From: Symsagittifera roscoffensis
Taxonomy: Eukaryota; Xenacoelomorpha; Acoela; Convolutidae
Length of the DNA: 23,371 bases
Assembly (NCBI RefSeq): GCF_963678635.1
Contig: NW_026971274.1
Span: 35,001-58,371 of the forward strand
Reading direction: 5' to 3'
Of the stretch, positions 18,629 through 23,371 are shown piece after piece. Position 1 is the first letter of the stretch, and every line of letters starts with the position of its first letter. The notes beneath the pieces are model-generated. The model worked only from the letters and a program-made list of their open reading frames with translations. It was not told the origin of the DNA and made no database searches. The translations under genes and the position numbers were made by a program.

Positions 18629-19850
18629 AAAGTACTTCGGAAGCTAGCTTTTTCAAACCGAACCCTGATTTGCAAGCTGCTACCTTTCCAGAAAGGCACA
18701 CTAAGGTCAACCTTTCCCACGCACAAACTACTACTATCAGCATTTTAAACCTTCACGAGCTAAAGAAGTCTTGGACTCTAGAGGACTTAGGAAAGGCCGT
18801 CCTCTGACTAACTCAGTTAAACAGCATAGTTGTGCACCATTGGTACTGATACGGTAAACCATATCCAACTACACCTATAAGTAAGTCTTTCCTGGGGCAC
18901 CAAGTCCAGGCTTATGCAAGCGCCACCAAGCACGTTTCTTTGAGACCAAGACGACTTCATCTCGACAGCTCACTTAGTTAAACAGCACGGTTGTTGCACC
19001 TCTGGTGCTGATACGGCTAACCATATCCAACCATACCTATAAGCAAGCTACTTTGACTGGGGCACCAAGTTCAGTCTCATGCAAGAGCCATCAAGCATGA
19101 TTAGAACCTTCACGAGCTAAAGCAATCTTGGACTCTAGAGGACTTAGGAAACGCCGTCCTCTGACTAACTCAGTTAAACAGCATAGTTGTGCACCATTGG
19201 TACTGATACGGTAAACCATATCCAACTACACCTATAAGTAAGTCTTTCCTGGGGCACCAAGTCCAGGCTTATGCAAGCGCCACCAAGCACGTTTCTTTGA
19301 GACCAAGACGACTTCAACTCGACAGCTCACTTAGTTAAACAGCACGGTTGTTGCACCTCTGGTGCTGATACGGCTAACCATATCCAACCATACCTATAAG
19401 CAAGCTACTTTGACTGGGGCACCAAGTCCAGTCTCATGCAAGAGCCACCAAGCATGATTTGGTTTACACCGGTTCATAGTTATGCGCAGTACTTAGAAGC
19501 ACCTTAGCTAAAGCCAATCCTTCTTTTCACAAACAGCTCAACGACTGATTGCTTCACTTTCAAGCTTTTCTTAGCCTTCTCGAGAAGAGACTTTGCTCAA
19601 CTACACAAAGCCTTTAAGGCAGTTTTGGTTCTGCTTTCTAGTTATAAACTATCTGACCTTCGTTCTTTTCGAACCTTGGATGGTTCTCCTTACTGAGGCG
19701 AAATCGAGCGATGATACTTTACCAGTGGTCAAGTCTCATCAAATTACGCCTTTCTGATACGCTTTTGAGGTTAGGAAGTAAAAAAAAAATTTTCAAAAAT
19801 TTTGAAATTTTTCAAAATTTTTTTGAAAATTCTCGCTACTACCCTCCCCC
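18629..19850 (-). other. 5' external transcribed spacer (copy 2)
   Basis: Copy of 7214-8435 with the same repeats, leader palindromes and A/T tract. The boundary depends on the promoter call. Confidence 0.5.
18748..19461. repeat. Two 357-bp repeats upstream of the 18S, second unit
   Basis: Copy of 7333-8046; A at 19011 replaces C at 7596, so that this half-repeat reads TGCTGATACGG like its sister half. Confidence 0.85.
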
Positions 19851-19858
19851 TATAATAC
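19843..19858 (-). promoter_or_regulatory. Candidate RNA polymerase I core promoter / start site (copy 2)
   Basis: Minus strand again reads GTATTATAGGGGGAGGGTAG. Identity with copy 1 is uninformative because the whole unit is duplicated. Confidence 0.3.
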
Positions 19859-20441
19859 ACAGAAATCTCCTAAATGAGTATTTCTGGGGAAAAATTTTTT
19901 TTTTTCAAATGCTCACCATTTGCTCAATTTTTGCTCAAAATAACTTTTGAAAACACGCCCGGAAAGCCCTGCCCATGTACTTTCCAACGCTTTTTACCCG
20001 AAGTGAATCGCACAATTTTTTGTTGACCAAAAATGCAAGAGACTGAAGTGAAATTTTTTTTTTTTTTTGAAAAAATAGCAAAAGTCAATTTTTAACTCGA
20101 GCTGGAACCTAAACTAATTTTAGTAAAAAAAATTGTAATATACCATTAGAAAGCTATGCTCAAGGGCTTTCCAGCGGTTATAATTATATTAAAATTGAAC
20201 AATTTTTTGTTGCCCGAAATTTCATTCTTCTAAACTTCGTCACTTTTTGAGCTCAAAATTGCAGTTCAGCCAAAGCGCTATAACTTTTACACCACTGGTC
20301 CGATTGGACTGAGCTTTCTACACCAACTAGCCCTCACACAGAGCTCTCTACGCTAAAATTGAAAGTTAGCTGTGCGAGCACTCCTTCATGCCTAAACAGC
20401 TGTTTTTCTGCAATTTCGAGCTGAAAAATCGAATTACAGAG
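19859..20441. other. AT-rich upstream region with a degenerate 368-type unit (copy 2)
   Basis: Copy of 8444-9026; the diverged partial unit lies at about 20276-20441. No gene seen. Confidence 0.6.
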
Positions 20442-23371
20442 TTTACGGCTCGGGTCATAACTTTTGAACCACTGGTCGCACAGCTCCCATCTTTTTCATG
20501 CAGCTGACCATCAAGCATATCTAACTTCGCTAAAATTAAAAGTGAGCTGTGCGAGCACTCTTTCAAGCTCAAACAAGCGTTTTAGAGCCCTGAGACCCCC
20601 ATTTTTCAGCTCAAAATAGGGGTCTTCCGCTTCGATCAGTCGCTCCTGCAGCTCAACCAAGGGTCGCGCAAGCTCATCTAAGGTGGTTCTAAGACCTATT
20701 TTTCACGAGGAAGCGAATGGGCTTATCCCGGAAGCTCTACGAGCAAGCTTTGTTAACTTTCAAGCCAACTGAAGCAACTTCGTCAGTTTTGGACCTCATT
20801 TTGAGCTTGTTTACGGCTCGGGTCATAACTTTTGAACCACTGGTCGCACAGCTCCCATCTTTTTCATGCAGCTGACCATCAAGCATATCTAACTTCGCTA
20901 AAATTGAAAGTGAGCTGTGCGAGCACTCCTTCAAGCTCAAACAAGCGTTTTAGAGCCCTGAGACCCCCATTTTTCAGCTCAAAATAGGGGTCTTCCGCTT
21001 CGATCAGTCGCTCCTGCAGCTCAACCAAGGGTCGCGCAAGCTCATCTAAGGTGGTTCTAAGACCTATTTTTCACGAGGAAGCGAATGGGCCTATCCCGGA
21101 AGCTCTACGAGCAAGCTTTGTTAACTTTCAAGCCAACTGAAGCAACTTCGTCAGTTTTGGACCTCATTTTGAGCTTGTTTACGGCTCGGGTCATAACTTT
21201 TGAACCACTGGTCGCACAGCTCCCATCTTTTTCATGCAGCTGACCATCAAGCATATCTAACTTCGCTAAAATTGAAAGTGAGCTGTGCGAGCACTCCTTC
21301 AAGCTCAAACAAGCGTTTTAGAGCCCTGAGACCCCCATTTTTCAGCTCAAAATAGGGGTCTTCCGCTTCGATCAGTCGCTCCTGCAGCTCAACCAAGGGT
21401 CGCGCAAGCTCATCTAAGGTGGTTCTAAGACCTATTTTTCACGAGGAAGCGAATGGGCTTATCCCGGAAGCTCTACGAGCAAGCTTTGTTAATTTTCAAG
21501 CCAACTGAAGCAACTTCGTCAGTTTTGGACCTCATTTTGAGCTTGTTTACGGCTCGGGTCATAACTTTTGAACCACTGGTCGCACAGCTCCCATCTTTTT
21601 CATGCAGCTGACCATCAAGCATATCTAACTTCGCTAAAATTGAAAGTGAGCTGTGCGAGCACTCCTTCAAGCTCAAACAAGCGTTTTAGAGCCCTGAGAC
21701 CCCCATTTTTCAGCTCAAAATAGGGGTCTTCCGCTTCGATCAGTCGCTCCTGCAGCTCAACCAAGGGTCGCGCAAGCTCATCTAAGGTGGTTCTAAGACC
21801 TATTTTTCACGAGGAAGCGAATGGGCCTATCCCGGAAGCTCTACGAGCAAGCTTTGTTAACTTTCAAGCCAACTGAAGCAACTTCGTCAGTTTTGGACCT
21901 CATTTTGAGCTTGTTTACGGCTCGGGTCATAACTTTTGAACCACTGGTCGCACAGCTCCCATCTTTTTCATGCAGCTGACCATCAAGCATATCTAACTTC
22001 GCTAAAATTGAAAGTGAGCTGTGCGAGCACTCCTTCAAGCTCAAACAAGCGTTTTAGAGCCCTGAGACCCCCATTTTTCAGCTCAAAATAGGGGTCTTCC
22101 GCTTCGATCAGTCGCTCCTGCAGCTCAACCAAGGGTCGCGCAAGCTCATCTAAGGTGGTTCTAAGACCTATTTTTCACGAGGAAGCGAATGGGCCTATCC
22201 CGGAAGCTCTACGAGCAAGCTTTGTTAACTTTCAAGCCAACTGAAGCAACTTCGTCAGTTTTGGACCTCATTTTGAGCTTGTTTACGGCTCGGGTCATAA
22301 CTTTTGAACCACTGGTCGCACAGCTCCCATCTTTTTCATGCAGCTGACCATAAAGCATATCTAACTTCGCTAAAATTGAAAGTTAGCTGTGCGAGCACTC
22401 CTTCAAGCTCAAACAAGCGTTTTAGAGCCCTGAGACCCCCATTTTTCAGCTCAAAATAGGGGTCTTCCGCTTCGATCAGTCGCTCCTGCAGCTCAACCAA
22501 GGGTCGCGCAAGCTCATCTAAGGTGGTTCTAAGACCTATTTTTCACGAGGAAGCGAATGGGCCTATCCCGGAAGCTCTACGAGCAAGCTTTGTTAACTTT
22601 CAAGCCAACTGAAGCAACTTCGTCAGTTTTGGACCTCATTTTGAGCTTGTTTACGGCTCGGGTCATAACTTTTGAACCACTGGTCGCACAGCTCCCATCT
22701 TTTTCATGCAGCTGACCATCAAGCATATCTAACTTCGCTAAAATTGAAAGTGAGCTGTGCGAGCACTCCTTCAAGCTCAAACAAGCGTTTTAGAGCCCTG
22801 AGACCCCCATTTTTCAGCTCAAAATAGGGGTCTTCCGCTTCGATCAGTCGCTCCTGCAGCTCAACCAAGGGTCGCGCAAGCTCATCTAAGGTGGTTCTAA
22901 GACCTATTTTTCACGAGGAAGCGAATGGGCTTATCCCGGAAGCTCTACGAGCAAGCTTTGTTAACTTTCAAGCCAACTGAAGCAACTTCGTCAGTTTTGG
23001 ACCTCATTTTGAGCTTGTTTACGGCTCGGGTCATAACTTTTGAACCACTGGTCGCACAGCTCCCATCTTTTTCATGCAGCTGACCATCAAGCATATCTAA
23101 CTTCGCTAAAATTGAAAGTGAGCTGTGCGAGCACTCCTTCAAGCTCAAACAAGCGTTTTAGAGCCCTGAGACCCCCATTTTTCAGCTCAAAATAGGGGTC
23201 TTCCGCTTCGATCAGTCGCTCCTGCAGCTCAACCAAGGGTCGCGCAAGCTCATCTAAGGTGGTTCTAAGACCTGTTTTTCACGAGGAAGCGAATGGGCTT
23301 ATCCCGGAAGCTCTACGAGCAAGCTTTGTTAACTTTCAAGCCAACTGAAGCAACTTCGTCAGTTTTGGACC
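20442..23371. repeat. Intergenic spacer array of 368-bp repeats, second unit, cut by the window edge
   Basis: Almost eight units, the last cut 14 bases short of its end. The order of unit variants (GGGCTTA or GGGCCTA, and the ATAAAGCAT unit in sixth place) is the same as in the first eight units of the array at 9027. Private changes are T21493, C23137 and G23274. Confidence 0.95.

Larger units (their letters stand above)
2397..23371. repeat. 11,415-bp tandem rDNA unit: one full copy and most of a second
   Basis: Bases 2397-11956 and 13812-23371 align at a constant offset of 11,415 with no indel that I could see. The differences I noticed are single bases: T5128/G16543, C7596/A19011, C10078/T21493, T11722/C23137, A11859/G23274. 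Unit 1 is 2397-13811 and unit 2 is cut by the window end. Each unit holds one 18S, the ETS and its repeats, the ITS1 repeats with 28S fragments, and the 368-bp spacer array. Neither holds a 5.8S or the 28S body; those lie only in the left flank (1-2396). Confidence 0.92.

Noticed and set aside
1-23371. 5S rRNA, tRNA or SL RNA genes in the spacer
   Set aside because: No 5S internal control boxes, tRNA A/B boxes with a cloverleaf, or SL donor plus Sm site were seen on either strand.

Overview
The window is nuclear ribosomal DNA of a eukaryote, with every rRNA gene on the minus strand. No protein gene, tRNA, 5S gene, CRISPR array or recognisable transposon is visible. The universal rRNA boxes, together with positions such as CCAAGAATG in the 18S and GAGACCGATAGC in the 28S, point to an animal with fast-evolving rRNA. 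The 18S start (CTGATTGATCCTGTCAG) resembles the nematode form more than the usual GGTTGATCCTGCCAG. I would only say 'probably an invertebrate, possibly a nematode'.

Layout, read along transcription (right to left). A candidate Pol I start lies near 8436. It is followed by a 5' ETS of about 1.2 kb holding two 357-bp repeats, then a full 18S (7213 to 5397). Next comes a very long ITS1 (about 3.3 kb) filled with 100-bp repeats, 38-bp repeats, two broken 28S 3'-end copies and a 332-bp tandem array. It ends at a divergent 5.8S (2090 to 1940), a 316-bp ITS2 and the 5' part of the 28S (1623 to 1, running off the window). The 5.8S and 28S calls support each other, because the 5.8S 3' end can pair with the 28S 5' end over 12 contiguous bases.

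Upstream of the 18S is an AT-rich stretch, and then an intergenic spacer of thirteen 368-bp units (9027-13810). At 13811/13812 the spacer meets the middle of a 332-bp ITS repeat. From there the sequence repeats everything from 2397 onward at a constant offset of 11,415 bp to the window end, with only a handful of base differences. The second unit therefore has a complete 18S, ETS and ITS1, but no 5.8S and no 28S body between its 18S and the next spacer array. If the assembly is right, these are 18S-only rDNA units in tandem, with one intact 18S-5.8S-28S operon at the left edge.

Most unusual: (1) the 18S-only 11.4-kb unit; (2) 332-bp repeats that equal an ITS1 tail fused to ITS2 with the 5.8S cut out at a GATT(T) microhomology; (3) scrambled 28S fragments that keep the sarcin-ricin loop but lie upstream of the 5.8S; (4) a ~112-nt core, able to fold, found in ITS2, in every 332-bp unit and next to the 28S fragments, once with its inner hairpin replaced by a different one.
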